The position numbers were made by a program, and so were the translations under genes. A DNA stretch of 64,000 bases from Sporothrix humicola. Lineage: Eukaryota > Ascomycota > Sordariomycetes > Ophiostomatales > Ophiostomataceae. The notes under the pieces are model-generated. The model was not told where the DNA came from, searched no databases, and was given only the letters and a program-made list of their open reading frames with translations. Of the stretch, positions 24,348 through 35,537 are shown piece by piece. Where the stretch lies: assembly GCA_021396245.1 (NCBI GenBank), contig WNYE01000043.1, forward strand, positions 248,001 through 312,000, in the 5' to 3' direction. Position 1 is the first letter of the stretch. Every line of letters starts with the position of its first letter.

Positions 24348-25439
24348 AATCCCGAGTAGTACGTTCAAGACACTCATTTTCCGCTTCTCCCCTTTCGCTC
24401 CGGCTGCTTCTCCCTTGGCCGACGTTGGCTTCAGAGCTGCTTGCTGACATACTGCCATCTAGAGTTTCTGTCCTCTTTTTACTGCCCTTCCACTTCCCTT
24501 GGTCTTCCCAGCCTCTTCCCTGGTGATCCGCTTTCGACAACGTCCCGACAATGACGCCAAACCGCCCTTTGCGCATCGACAAAAGGAGGGCATCGCTTCT
24601 CGACAACGGCTCATCGCCCCTCCCGACGTCATCGCCTACTGCGGAAGATCTGAATATAACATTGCCATACCATCCTTTGTTCACTGTCTAACAACCTCTC
24701 CAGATACGACTACCTCTTCAAGCTGTTGCTCATCGGCGACTCCGGTGTCGGCAAGTCTTGCTTGCTGCTTCGTTTCGCCGACGACACCTACACCGAGTCC
24801 TACATCTCAACCATTGGTGTTGATTTCGTATGTCCTCCATCATCCGAGAGTTTAGTTTTTTAGTTTGGGGGGTTCGGCCTGCATTCTAACACGTGTCACA
24901 GAAAATCCGGACGATCGAGCTCGATGGCAAGACCGTGAAGCTGCAGATTGTAAGTTAGATTCGAGGAGCAGATCCACCACCAACACCAACACCGATACTG
25001 ACCCCCCTCCCAGTGGGACACCGCCGGCCAGGAGCGCTTCCGCACAATCACCTCGTCGTACTACCGCGGCGCCCACGGCATCTGCGTCGTCTACGACGTC
25101 ACCGACATGGACTCGTTCAACAACGTCAAGCAGTGGCTGCAGGAGATTGACCGGTACGCCACCGAGGGCGTTAACAAGCTGCTCGTCGGCAACAAGAGCG
25201 ATATGTCCGAGAAGAAGGTCGTCGACTACCAGGTCGCCAAGGAGTTTGCCGACAGCCTGGGCATCCCCTTCCTCGAGACCTCCGCCAAGAACGCCAGCAA
25301 CGTCGAGCAGGCTTTCCTGACAATGGCCCGCCAGATCAAGGAGCGCATGGGCACCACCGCCACCAACAACACCAAGCCGAGCGTCCAGGTCGGTGCCGGC
25401 CACGGCGTCTCCAACAACCAGGGCGGCGGCTGCTGCTAA
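24345..25439 (+). CDS. ypt1: Rab GTPase Ypt1 (Rab1), ER-Golgi traffic
   Basis: Small GTPase controlling vesicle tethering between ER and Golgi, and autophagy. Four exons: 24345-24355, 24704-24827, 24902-24949 and 25014-25439, giving 202 aa, the usual Rab1 length. Visible motifs: P-loop GDSGVGKS (15-22), switch I STIGVDF with Thr40, WDTAGQE (62-68), GNKSD, ETSAK, and the C-terminal GGGCC for double geranylgeranylation. The N-terminus [18 protein letters not shown] is typical of fungal Ypt1. The first intron is 348 bp, long for this window, and its donor is odd. GA|GTAGTA at 24356 is needed for the MNPEYDY sequence, while GTACGT 3 nt downstream fits the consensus better but would place a TAA right after MNPE. 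The other introns are ordinary (GTATGT, GTAAGT donors). Confidence 0.96.
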
Positions 25440-26582
25440 AGCGGGCGGCTGATTCACTACCTGCATGTCTTTTATGTCTGTTTTTTCTGCCGCGTCCCTT
25501 TTCTCGACGACTCGACACGACGTTTTTTCTTCGCAACGGCCCAGTCACTGTATCGCCACCCATCGCTCCATCGCCAGTGTTTCGATTGTCGATTGTCGAG
25601 TGATTGGTTGTCAACTCACGATGACCGGCCTCCCTTAATCTCGAACGAACCGTCCTGCTGCATTTCCGTTTCCACTTCCAGGCGCGAATTTAGAGCCGGG
25701 TCTTCTTTTTTTCTGAATTTCCTTTTTCGTTTTCTTGTCCTTGTACTCTGGGGTTTTCTACAGGTGTGGGCAGGCAGCAGGAAGATCAACGGGAACGAGG
25801 GAGCGGAAAGTACGACAGGGCTGGGTGGGTAGCTGAGGCGAGGCTTTAGGCTTTGTGCAGAAAGGCTCGTGTTGAATTGAAGAGAGAAGGAGAGGCTTTG
25901 CCGAAGGGATCAGGGGAACTTTTAATGGGATATTTGATTTGTGTTTTCTTTTCTCTTTTCATTTTTCTCTGGCCTTTTTTCTCTCTATTTTTTTCTCCTG
26001 TTATTTTTTGTGTGCTCTCTCTTGTTTATCGTTATCTCTTCATTTTTTTTACACAGGGAAATTTTCACGTCTTTTTTTGTCTTTTGTTCTTTTGGTTCCC
26101 TTTCTGCCCTTTCGAGCAGCCTCGCCGTGTACGTCGTAACGCTTTCGTTTTGTTCTGTTCCCTTTTTCTTCCCATCTTCATTTCTGTTGTCATACTGGTT
26201 TTTCTTCAAGTCATCTCTCCTAGTCAAGTTGAAACATAAACAAACACTATAAAACGATATTGACTTGTGAAATCTGCCATGGAAATCAATGCGAATTTTT
26301 GAAGAAGAAAACGAAATCTGGATATAATTTGAACTTGTTAAGTAATGTAAACAAAAATCCCTGAAATCCCTGCTAAAATGCCCCAAAAATCAATCCATCA
26401 TAAAATATAGTCGTCATTTTAATAAACAGCAAGAAGAAAACAAATCAAAATCAAATCCATACAAAATGCTCCAAGCCGATAGTATCCAATAACATATCGT
26501 AATATTACACAAGATCCAACAAGAGAGAGTAGAAAGGAAAAGAAGAAGAAGAGAGAAAAAAAGGTAAAGTAGGGCAAGGCGA
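25440..26582. other. convergent 3' intergenic region
   Basis: Between the ypt1 stop and the stop of the 1560-residue minus-strand gene. T-rich on + at about 25.9-26.2 kb and A-rich after that. Consistent with long 3' UTRs; no gene seen. Confidence 0.55.
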
Positions 26583-29500
26583 TCATGCCAGACCCAGCCA
26601 CTTGAGCGCCTTCTTGCCTTCGTTCTTGTTGGCAAGGCTGCTTCCGTGACTGTTCTGGCTGTGGATGCTGCTGACGCTGGCCTTGCCGCGAAGACGGCCT
26701 GGCGGCGGGCCCTGGACGGACGACGACGGCATCATAGCGGCCGACGCCGAGGCGGCGCGCATATTGGTGGTGTTGGCACCCGTCAGCTGGCTTGATTTGT
26801 TACGTATGGGCGGCGGGCGAACACCGCGGGCGCCGGCAGCCTCTTTGGCGGCCAGCAATGCCACGCGATCGCGCATAAACAACGGCATGAGACGGCGCAT
26901 GTCGGCGTCGTTCTCAAAATCATCTTCATCGTCGTCGCCGTAGTCATAATCGTCATCATTGTAGCCACCAAAAGCGACACTGCTAGTTTCAGTGCTGATG
27001 CTGTTGGCGACACCACCGTTGCCGTTTGTAACAACTCCCTTTGCATTGCTGCTGCCATACGGTGGGTCATCGTAGGTGTAGTTGCCATCTTCCGAGACAT
27101 CCAGACCGGCATCCCAGTTGCTCAGATTATCATTGTCGCTCCGGACGGAGGACGCCGAAATCGTCGAGGCAGCAGCGAGGTTGTTGAGAACGACCGATGA
27201 CGGATTCACCACAACGGCAATCTGCTCCCTGGTCCGGCGTACGACCGTGGGGCCATTGACCTGGATAGTCTTGGCCACAAGACGGCCGCTGGGCAGCACA
27301 ACGGGCGCAGGTGCCAGAGCCGTGGCTTGTGCAACGTAGCTGGGCGTCTTGGCGGTCGTGCGCCATGAGTCGGCCTGAGACTGGAACGACTGTAGAGACG
27401 ACGTCTGGGATTGCTGCGACAGTGTCGACGGAGCCGGCGACTTAGGCGGGGGGCGAACGGCCGAAATCGAGGCGGCCGAAGGAACCTTGGACGGGCCCGA
27501 CTTTTTGGTGTTGATAGGAAGACGCAGGGGAGGAGGACGGTGTCCTGTGCCGCCGTTGCTGTTGGCGCCACCACCGTCGGCTGCCGACCGCTTCTTGTCC
27601 TTCTCTGAGGCAGAGTCACGTTGTCTTGGGGTGGGGGCGTTTCCCATGAGCGGGCTCGGCAGGGTGGGCGACTGCATCAGGTTATTGGTCCGCGGTGGTG
27701 TGCGGATCTTACTGTTCCTGCTGCTACCACTGCTGCTAATTCCTGTTCCAGGACCACCGGCGGCGGTTGTGGCCGTCGAAAGGGCCGAATAACGGCCCAT
27801 ATCGCCGTGGTTCTGCTGCTGGGCGACCAGTGTGAGCGGGATCATGCCATTTTGGAAGGCAACGTCTGCGGGCGAGGTGGCCGTCCTTGATTGAGATGCC
27901 CTTGTGCTCGAGATCAAGAACTTGCGGACAGACGCGACAAAAGCTTCCACGTCAGTCTCGTTGGCAGCCGAAGTCAACAGGAAATTGGCCCGCTTAAAGG
28001 CCGGCTGCCTGGAGTTCCAGTCCAGGACAAGTGGTGGAGAGAACTTGAGCTTGGGCGAGAGCGGACCATGCTGCAGCACCTGGAAACCAGGACGGCGGCT
28101 ATCACCGCGAAGCCTGGCTTCCTCCATGGTAATGACGCTGGCGACTTGGAAAGTTTCGCGACCGACAAGCTGCTGGATGGCCAGCACCACGGGGAGAAGT
28201 TCCATGGGGTAGTCGAGCAAGACTAGACGCACAGACGACGACGCTGTTGAGGGCGATGAGGGATAGGTGCGCAAGTAGAGGTCGAGTTGAGAAATGACGA
28301 GTGTCGCCAAGACGTCTGCACCCGCCGTGCCTGTGCTATGATTGCGAGCCTGCTGAGCAGCAAGAGCCTGCATCGCATTGGCAATGAGGTAGCGAATATC
28401 GAGGCGACCACCGCGGCTGATGACGGTGGAAGGCTGGCTTGTAAGAGCATCCAGCTGGCCCGTCATCTTTGTCAATAAGGACGAGGGAACGTCGCGCTGG
28501 GAGCCAATAGCCAGCACCACATCCTTGACGGTAGTTTCCGATGTTGACTTTGTATCATCCTTGGCCGTAGCACGATTTCCAGTCAGAAGTGGCGTCCACA
28601 AACCGCTGCCTTCCATCCCGGGCACACAAGAAAACAGGAAGCTAGTTGGGCTGTTTGATGCCAGCGAGTCGAGGCTCGTGTGCTTTATCTCTGTCTCTTC
28701 ATGCTCATCCAGAGAGAGATGTGAGTCAAGGATAGAGCGTAGGGCATTGTGCAGGGCAAGGGCCGTCTGGTATCTTCCTGTGGCAAGGACGTGGAAGCGA
28801 GACCCATCATGAAGCTCTTCGTCGGCATCTCTCTCTTGAGGTGGTGGCGTGTGTGCAGGTGTCAGTGGTTGGGGCGTCTTGATAGGCGGTGCCACTTGGG
28901 CAATGGGGGCGGGAATGGACACGGAAATGGGCAGCGGGAGCTTGGGCCCCGCGTTGTACTCATGTGGCGCAAACGGATCATAATCGTCTGTGCTAAAGGT
29001 ACTTGCGGCCTGGGCTGCGGCTGCTGTTGCGCCAAGAAGGAGAGAAGCGGATGCGGTAGAGGAGGAGGAGGAATGGCCGTGAGACGAGGACTTGGGTGTC
29101 TCGGGCAGGGCTGAGGAAATGGTCCCTTGGTCAAAGGATTGCTTGTCAGACATTTGTTGTGACAATACTGTCTCGTGAACAGATGGCGGCTTATGATGGA
29201 CAATCTGGGCACCACCGTCGACCTCACGGCAGCGCTGGATGGCGAGTTCTAGTGCAGGGTTGGATGTGCCTGTGCTGTCATCGTCGAAGCGAATGACAAG
29301 GTCCTCAACCAGTGGCAGGACTGGCTCAAAAACAGCGTGGGCGGCAGAGGCGTTGTCACCGGTTTGGCTAGCATCTGTTCCACGATCGACATATTGAGTA
29401 ATGGACGATGGCTCTCCTATGACTGAACCTCGCGTCTTCAAACGAAGCTGAGGCTTCGCCTGTGAAGCGGAAGCCGATGCTGTAGCCTGCTTTGATTTCG

Positions 29501-31265
29501 CCTTCTTCTTGTTCAGGGCCATCTTCTCCAGTGCGTCTGCACCGGGAAGCAGAGGTACATCAGGGATGCTCGTGCCACCAAGCATGTCTTTAGATGATGC
29601 AGATGAAGCCGGCTTGGCACCCAATGTTGACATGGACATGGACGCGGCGTCGTCGCTCACGTTGGATGTGCGGCGGTTGCGTGTCGACGAGGGTTCACGG
29701 CTGCTGGTGCTCAAGAAGAAGTTCATGTTCATGCCGAGGCCGTTGATATTGCCGTTGCTGCTGCTGCCACTGAACCCGCTAAAGCCACTGAACCCGCTGA
29801 TGCTGCTGATTCCGCTGAATCCACTGAAGCTGCCGGCACCGATAGACGGTTTTCTTTCGAGAGAGCGGGCGCGCCGCTGCTGTGGTTGGTGCTGGTGGTA
29901 GAGGAAGAACGGCTTGTCATCGTCGTCGTCGTCACCATTGTTGCTGACCGTGTCTACCCGCGAGGGGGGGCGGCGAGCCGCTCTTCCACGCGGTGCTGGG
30001 CCGAGCACGACAGTCCGCATGGTCTCGCCGGTCGTGGCCGAGCGGTAGGACACAAACTGGCGAGCCGGCGATGTGGACGGAGTCTTTTTGCTCTTTGGTG
30101 TCTTTTGGCGCTGCGAGGCAATGGCGTCAAGACGCATGGATACTGGGAAAATCGTGGATGTAGGCGAGCTGCCGCCGGCTCGCGAGGGCGATGCGGGCGT
30201 GATAAAGCTGAAATTGTTGGCATCGTAGATCTCGCTGCCTGCAGCACCGGCGGCCATGCTCGGCGGGACCCAGTAGAAGCTGCGGTTGTTGATCGTGCTC
30301 GTGTCGTCGCTGTCCTTTGTGGAATGGGCCGTGTTGTTTGTGTTGTTTGTGTTGTTTGTGTTGGCCGTCGGCACTTGGCTAGGACGGCGTCCGGCATCCC
30401 ACAGGTCCAGCAGGTGGCCGTGGATGGGCAAGCTCAGACTGCGCGGCCGTGGCTTCTTGGTGATGGTCAGGTCGAGAATATGTGCCGTGGGCTGCAGGCC
30501 TTCTGTCTCGCGGTCCAGAGCATCGGCTGCCCGCATGGCCTTGGTAGCTGGGTCGTCCTCATTGTCGTCCTCGTCGTCTTCTTCATCGTCGACGGCAATG
30601 TCGTCAAGCCGGCTTGTCTCAGTCACTAAGGATGTCGTCGTCATTCCGTCCAATCCTGCAACGCCATGAGCTGTGAGTTGGTCAAATAAAAGTGCCGCCT
30701 GCTCGAGGTTGCCGCCGGCAGCGGCGTCGTGTTGCCGGAGAGCATCAATGCAGAGGGCGTGGCTCGTTGCAGTGCCGCCGTTGAGAAAGACAAATTTCCT
30801 TGGCGGTGTTTTTGTTGTGTTTGTGGCATTGTTGCTGTTGTTGTTGTTGTCCTGGAGGAAGTCGAGAGCAATGGCTCGCCGTGCAGCGGCAGCATTGTGG
30901 ATGCTTCTGATGTAGCGGCGGGCATCAAAAGGGGCTGTTGTTGTTGTTGTTGTTGTTGAAGATGAGGAAGTTGCGGACGGTCTGGATGTGGAAGGAGCGA
31001 CGGAGGTGAAGAGAGCCGACTTGGAAAGAGCGGATGAGGAGGCGGAGGCGGAAGTGGAAAATGAGGAAAGAGCGGCCAACGACGACGGTCCGGAAGCGGA
31101 AGGAGCATCCAGCCGGTCGTCCTTGCCGAGATACTGCTCGATGCTTGGCAAGACGAGGATTTGCGACGACGCGGGCAGAAGGCGCAACTGGGTTTCGAGG
31201 GCAGCCTCGGGAAGGCCCTCGAGAGCCACGAGGCTGCCGGTATAGAGCGGCCCGTCCTGGGACAT
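26583..31265 (-). CDS. large low-complexity hypothetical protein (1560 aa)
   Basis: One uninterrupted 4.7-kb frame, so surely coding, but I recognise no named family. Residues 1-60 (MSQDGPLYTGSLVALEGLPE...) and about 110-220 look partly ordered. Then come long Ser/Thr/Asn/Asp/Gln-rich runs, an SGFSG/ISSISGF repeat near residue 480, an Asn/Thr run encoded by a 9-bp repeat, and acidic tracts. A more ordered island lies at about 815-1125 (HVLATGRYQTALALHNALRSIL..., LVISQLDLYLRTYPSS, VRLVLLDYPMELLPVVLAIQQLVG). A Ser/Pro/Thr tail follows, ending in a short basic motif (KKALKWLGLA). No signal peptide or membrane span is visible. It could be a scaffold or regulator; function unknown. Confidence 0.8.
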   Translation of the reverse strand: MSQDGPLYTGSLVALEGLPEAALETQLRLLPASSQILVLPSIEQYLGKDDRLDAPSASGPSSLAALSSFSTSASASSSALSKSALFTSVAPSTSRPSATSSSSTTTTTTTAPFDARRYIRSIHNAAAARRAIALDFLQDNNNNSNNATNTTKTPPRKFVFLNGGTATSHALCIDALRQHDAAAGGNLEQAALLFDQLTAHGVAGLDGMTTTSLVTETSRLDDIAVDDEEDDEDDNEDDPATKAMRAADALDRETEGLQPTAHILDLTITKKPRPRSLSLPIHGHLLDLWDAGRRPSQVPTANTNNTNNTNNTAHSTKDSDDTSTINNRSFYWVPPSMAAGAAGSEIYDANNFSFITPASPSRAGGSSPTSTIFPVSMRLDAIASQRQKTPKSKKTPSTSPARQFVSYRSATTGETMRTVVLGPAPRGRAARRPPSRVDTVSNNGDDDDDDKPFFLYHQHQPQQRRARSLERKPSIGAGSFSGFSGISSISGFSGFSGFSGSSSNGNINGLGMNMNFFLSTSSREPSSTRNRRTSNVSDDAASMSMSTLGAKPASSASSKDMLGGTSIPDVPLLPGADALEKMALNKKKAKSKQATASASASQAKPQLRLKTRGSVIGEPSSITQYVDRGTDASQTGDNASAAHAVFEPVLPLVEDLVIRFDDDSTGTSNPALELAIQRCREVDGGAQIVHHKPPSVHETVLSQQMSDKQSFDQGTISSALPETPKSSSHGHSSSSSTASASLLLGATAAAAQAASTFSTDDYDPFAPHEYNAGPKLPLPISVSIPAPIAQVAPPIKTPQPLTPAHTPPPQERDADEELHDGSRFHVLATGRYQTALALHNALRSILDSHLSLDEHEETEIKHTSLDSLASNSPTSFLFSCVPGMEGSGLWTPLLTGNRATAKDDTKSTSETTVKDVVLAIGSQRDVPSSLLTKMTGQLDALTSQPSTVISRGGRLDIRYLIANAMQALAAQQARNHSTGTAGADVLATLVISQLDLYLRTYPSSPSTASSSVRLVLLDYPMELLPVVLAIQQLVGRETFQVASVITMEEARLRGDSRRPGFQVLQHGPLSPKLKFSPPLVLDWNSRQPAFKRANFLLTSAANETDVEAFVASVRKFLISSTRASQSRTATSPADVAFQNGMIPLTLVAQQQNHGDMGRYSALSTATTAAGGPGTGISSSGSSRNSKIRTPPRTNNLMQSPTLPSPLMGNAPTPRQRDSASEKDKKRSAADGGGANSNGGTGHRPPPLRLPINTKKSGPSKVPSAASISAVRPPPKSPAPSTLSQQSQTSSLQSFQSQADSWRTTAKTPSYVAQATALAPAPVVLPSGRLVAKTIQVNGPTVVRRTREQIAVVVNPSSVVLNNLAAASTISASSVRSDNDNLSNWDAGLDVSEDGNYTYDDPPYGSSNAKGVVTNGNGGVANSISTETSSVAFGGYNDDDYDYGDDDEDDFENDADMRRLMPLFMRDRVALLAAKEAAGARGVRPPPIRNKSSQLTGANTTNMRAASASAAMMPSSSVQGPPPGRLRGKASVSSIHSQNSHGSSLANKNEGKKALKWLGLA
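30331..30357. repeat. 9-bp coding repeat (GTGTTGTTT)
   Basis: Three perfect copies plus a partial fourth inside the 1560-residue gene. On the coding strand it encodes an Asn/Thr run. Being 9 bp, its expansion or contraction keeps the frame. Confidence 0.9.
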
Positions 31266-32772
31266 GATGCCCGGCTGTTGGGAGAGCTCTGAGGCTCTTT
31301 TAGACTGCGTGGACAGGCAGTTTGGTGGTGGAAGCGGTGGTGTTATAGCCGAAGGGGCTGTACTGAGTTATGTCGACGTGAACTGGTGAGAGGGTCAGAT
31401 GCTGCTTCAAAATTGACGATATGACGATATACAATGTTTTTGGAGGAAAGAGAAAAATGGAAAAATAAAAACAGCAATAGAAAATGCCAAATAGAAAAAA
31501 ATACAAGGAGACAGGAAGACGGGCAGGGGAGAAAAAGAGGAGAACACAATGGGTTTCCCAGCAAGAAGGAATGGGTTCAATGGGGTGGTCCAAAAGCCCA
31601 GAAATCCCAAAGACAGACTGGGGCCGGTCAACGTCACAACGGGGCAGAAGCGGAGCAGGTTGGTTGAAGGAAGACGAGGGTGAGGATGAGGGTAAGGGTG
31701 AGTGAGTGTGAGTGTGACGGACGAGAGCTTATCGCGTCCAGGGGAAGCATAAACGGAAAACGGCGAATAAAATAAAAGGGAAATACATACTGACCCAAAC
31801 AAAAAATAAGGACTTATGTTGACGATCTTACTGAACCCTTCTTTTTGGTTTTTCGTCTGGTATCCGGATGTACTTGTAGTTGAAGATCAAGGCTGCAGGG
31901 CCCGGGAGAACATCAAACAAGCGTTTCGCCGGAAGGCTGAATACAACCCGTGTTAAAAGAAAGGGAGTAAAAACAAGGGATGTGACGATGGGTGGCGTGG
32001 TGAAAAATGGTGGCTCTGAGAGAGAGAAGAGATGAAAAGATGAGAAAGATGAAGATAAAATCAATAAAAATAAATGAAATAAATTCAAAAGAGAAAGGAG
32101 ACAAGGAAAGACAAAAAGACAAGAAAGGGCCACAGGGGTGTATCGGGGAAGAGGGCGATGGACAGGTAAAATACAACGGTAGACCAACGCAATGGGCGCT
32201 AGGGACGGACAATACAACGCTCTGTAAGGGGAAAGCGTTGAAAGAGCGTTGCAAGCGTGGATGGAGCTTGGGAGTTGGTGTGAATGCGTGAGATGACCTT
32301 TTGGATTTTCTGGGGCTTTTTTTATGTGAGCCTCAATGAGGCAAGGTAAAGGCAAGTAAAGGGACAAGGCCGAGCAGGGGTATTGAGGATTTAGAGGAGC
32401 ATTAACATGAAATAGTGAAGAGTGAAGAATGAGTGAGCGTGAGTGATATGATGTTGATGATTTGGAAAAGAAAAGACGCGGGGGGTCTTGATCGCGACGG
32501 ACGCGAATAGCGTGTTATGCGAATGTCAAGCTTTGGGTGAGGATAAATAAACAGCCATAAAACAAAAAGGATGAGGAAATGCAGGGGTTGGAGCAAAGAC
32601 GAGCAAGAATACGTGGAACGGCAGAGAGAGTAGGGAATAGTCGAAACGAGAGAGCACGAACTTACAAAAAAGAGGCTAGAACGACACGGCAAGAGCGAGA
32701 GAAGGAGGATGAGCAGTCGGCCGAGAGAAGAGAAAACAAGACCGAAAGACGGGAGACGGGAGAGCGACAACG

Positions 32773-32799
32773 AGAGCAAATAGAGCAAATAGAGCAAAT
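32773..32799. repeat. 9-bp tandem repeat AGAGCAAAT
   Basis: Three perfect tandem copies in the purine-rich part of the second desert. Noncoding. Confidence 0.85.
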
Positions 32800-35281
32800 A
32801 GAGCGAAAATCGCGTTGTGAAACCGGCCCAAGCTGCAGGACGCACGACTAGGGGTCTAGTTTGGCCAAAAACGACGAGAAGGATTGCGCGATGGAGATGG
32901 TAGAAGGTATCCAAAAGAAATAAGAATCACTCTGTACTAATACAGAAACACAGTGCAAGGAACCGGTGCAGCTGGGAAAGGCTGATGTGCTGGTGTGTTT
33001 GGAGAAATGGAAATATGAAAATATGGGGAGAGCGGGCAGGAATCAGAACGGGCAGATGACGAAAAGAGAAGGTCGAAATGCAGATGATGGAGAAAGATAC
33101 AGCGAAGATACAAAGACGTGATGCGAGAGCTATTCTGGGGTGAGTGGAGTAGAGAAAAGAAAAGAAAAAAGTAAAGAGGACAGACAGGGGCACGAGAGCC
33201 ACGAAAAGGCGAATACAAAGTTTGAGAAATATGAGATAATTCTGTGTGACAATGGCTGTGAAAAAAAGGAAGAATGTTATGAGTACCTTACAAGAACGGA
33301 GCACACATGCAAATACACACACAAAATACGATAGCCAGGTCTCGGCTTGAGAAAACGCGTAAAGCTCATGAGCTTGCGAGAGCGAGAAAAGGCAAAGGAC
33401 CGAAAGACAGGACAAAAAGACAAAAAAGACGAGGCCAGACAGAAAACAGAAAAGTCAAGAAACCGAAGCAATGCAAACCCCTGCAAAAAACCTGGTAGGG
33501 AAGCTGCAAAAAACCAATAGCAAGTCACAAAAAGGCCAAAAAGGCCAATAGGGCCAAAAAGGCCCCAGAAGCACTGACGATTAACACGGACAGGGGGTCG
33601 TCGATAGCGGTGGTCGGCGTCCAGCCTAGGCCAGGCCTGGTCCCTGCTGGTCCCTGGCATGTGTTTATGGGTCGATAATATATGTCGTAAGGATACACAA
33701 TACGAGTGAGGGAATACTCTGTTTTTGAGGGAGAAAAGAGAGAAAAGAGGCAGGAAACGATTCAAGTGAAAGCGCACAAGGAACAGGTCGTACGTCAAAG
33801 GAAGAATAGGAAATACGCTGGAGGCAACAATAGCAAACTAGCAGGGCCAGGGACGAGGGTTTTGAGCGGGAAGATATAAATGGAAATGGAAATAGAAAAT
33901 GGGTGCAGCTTTGTGCTGGGTATTGAAGTACACATAAAAGTGAAAGTAAATAGTGCATGAGGTGATGGGTGCGTACATAAAATCACGATCACGGAATCAC
34001 ATAAAAAGGAAGCAAAAAAAAAAAGGAACACAAACGAAACTGAAAAAGAAAGCACAAAGACACAAAAAGACACCGACAAAAGGACAAGAGAAAGAAGGAA
34101 ACATCAGCCAGGGTGCCATGTGGAAAGGCCACTTAATCACAGCATCACAGTGCATTGCATTATGTCGTATCATGCCGCGTGGTTTGATGTAGTTTGCAGT
34201 TTTTTCTTTGTCGTTTCTCTCGACGACGTATTATTTTTTCAACTAAAGAAGAAGCGGGAAACCTCCACATAAACACTTCCTCACCGATTCGGGCCCGGGC
34301 AGCTGGCACGTCTCTTCCGTGGCTGGCAAAAGAAGCCAAAGAGGCAAAAAGAGGGCCAACTGAAGCGGCATTCCGTCGCTCAAAGTCAACCCAGAACCAG
34401 AACCAGAGTTGATGTTCGTCTGGACCTGACAGGGTCAACGCGTCCGATGCGACATAAAATGAGGAGAACATGTGGTGGCGATGAGTCCACAGTACGTGGT
34501 AAAACTGAAGAAAACACTCTAAATACATAGCGCGGAAGAGAGCCATGATCGACCGCTATCGAGATGCCTTTTTTTCACAAAACTAATTCCTGAAAATATG
34601 TATATTCACACCTCTCGACCTCGCCCCAGCTCTTGACCGAATACAGGCAGAAAACGGGCCCTTCTCTAGTCCACACAGCTCCTCCACGCGAAGGATTCGG
34701 CTCTCCTGCAAAAGGGGATACTGCTCCTCTGTTCTCGGTGCTAGAGCTGGCTTGGCCTGGCCTGAGCGTGCTTTTATGTGGTTTTGTGCTTTTTTGTTCC
34801 CTTTCTGTCTCCTTCCCATCTTTGTCAGTATTGACAACGGACAGGAGCTCGGATTTTTTGACCCGGCCGATATTTATTGCTCGTGCTTGCACTGAGCACT
34901 TAAAGACCAAAGACGGCTGGATCGTGAAACAGACCAAAAAAAACATCGACATTAGCTGCCTGCCGAGTATGCACGCAGATAATACGGGAGTAGCCCAAAT
35001 ATACATAGTATTGGGGAGACTAAGACAGCCCCAAGGCCGTTCCCGGAAAGTGTTAGTGCGTCACGAATTCTTCAACAAAAAGGGGAGAAAAGAGGAAAAT
35101 AAAACAGACTGATATACTATACTTCTTCATAATCAATTAACCTTTTTGAGCTCGGCCCTCAAGATGCAGCTAAAATATGATTGAAACACATCCGGCATAT
35201 TGATCTTCTCCAGCCTCTCGTCCTCCAGCTTCTTGATTTCTTGCTTCTTGTTCCCATGTCTTCTTGCCCAGCCATCATTTG

Positions 35282-35308
35282 TTTGTCTGGTTTGTCTGGT
35301 TTGTCTGG
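35282..35308. repeat. 9-bp tandem repeat TTTGTCTGG
   Basis: Three perfect tandem copies in the pyrimidine-rich part of the second desert. Confidence 0.9.
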
Positions 35309-35465
35309 TCCGTTTCCAGCTTGGATCGCCTCGACTATTCATAGCTCTACATCAATCCACAGTCCAGTTCGGCCGCCTGCAGGTGTTTGTACCGTGGTCT
35401 CACATTTCTCATATTTTTGGTTTCTTTTTCTTGATTTTCCAACCAGTCTTTTGCTTTACTTTCTT

Positions 35466-35537
35466 CCCTTCTTCTTTTCTTCTTTTCTTCCCTTCTTCTT
35501 TTCTTCTTTTCTTCCCTTCTTCTTTTCTTCTTTTCTC
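35466..35537. repeat. 24-bp pyrimidine minisatellite, three copies
   Basis: Three near-perfect 24-bp units, each starting CCCTTCTTC, made only of C and T, followed by CCCCTT-type repeats. A pure polypyrimidine tract of this length can form triplex DNA in principle; no function is shown. Confidence 0.9.

Noticed and set aside
23918..24526. 202-codon plus-strand frame overlapping ypt1 exon 1
   Set aside because: C/T-rich leader and intron of ypt1; a different frame from the recognised GTPase.
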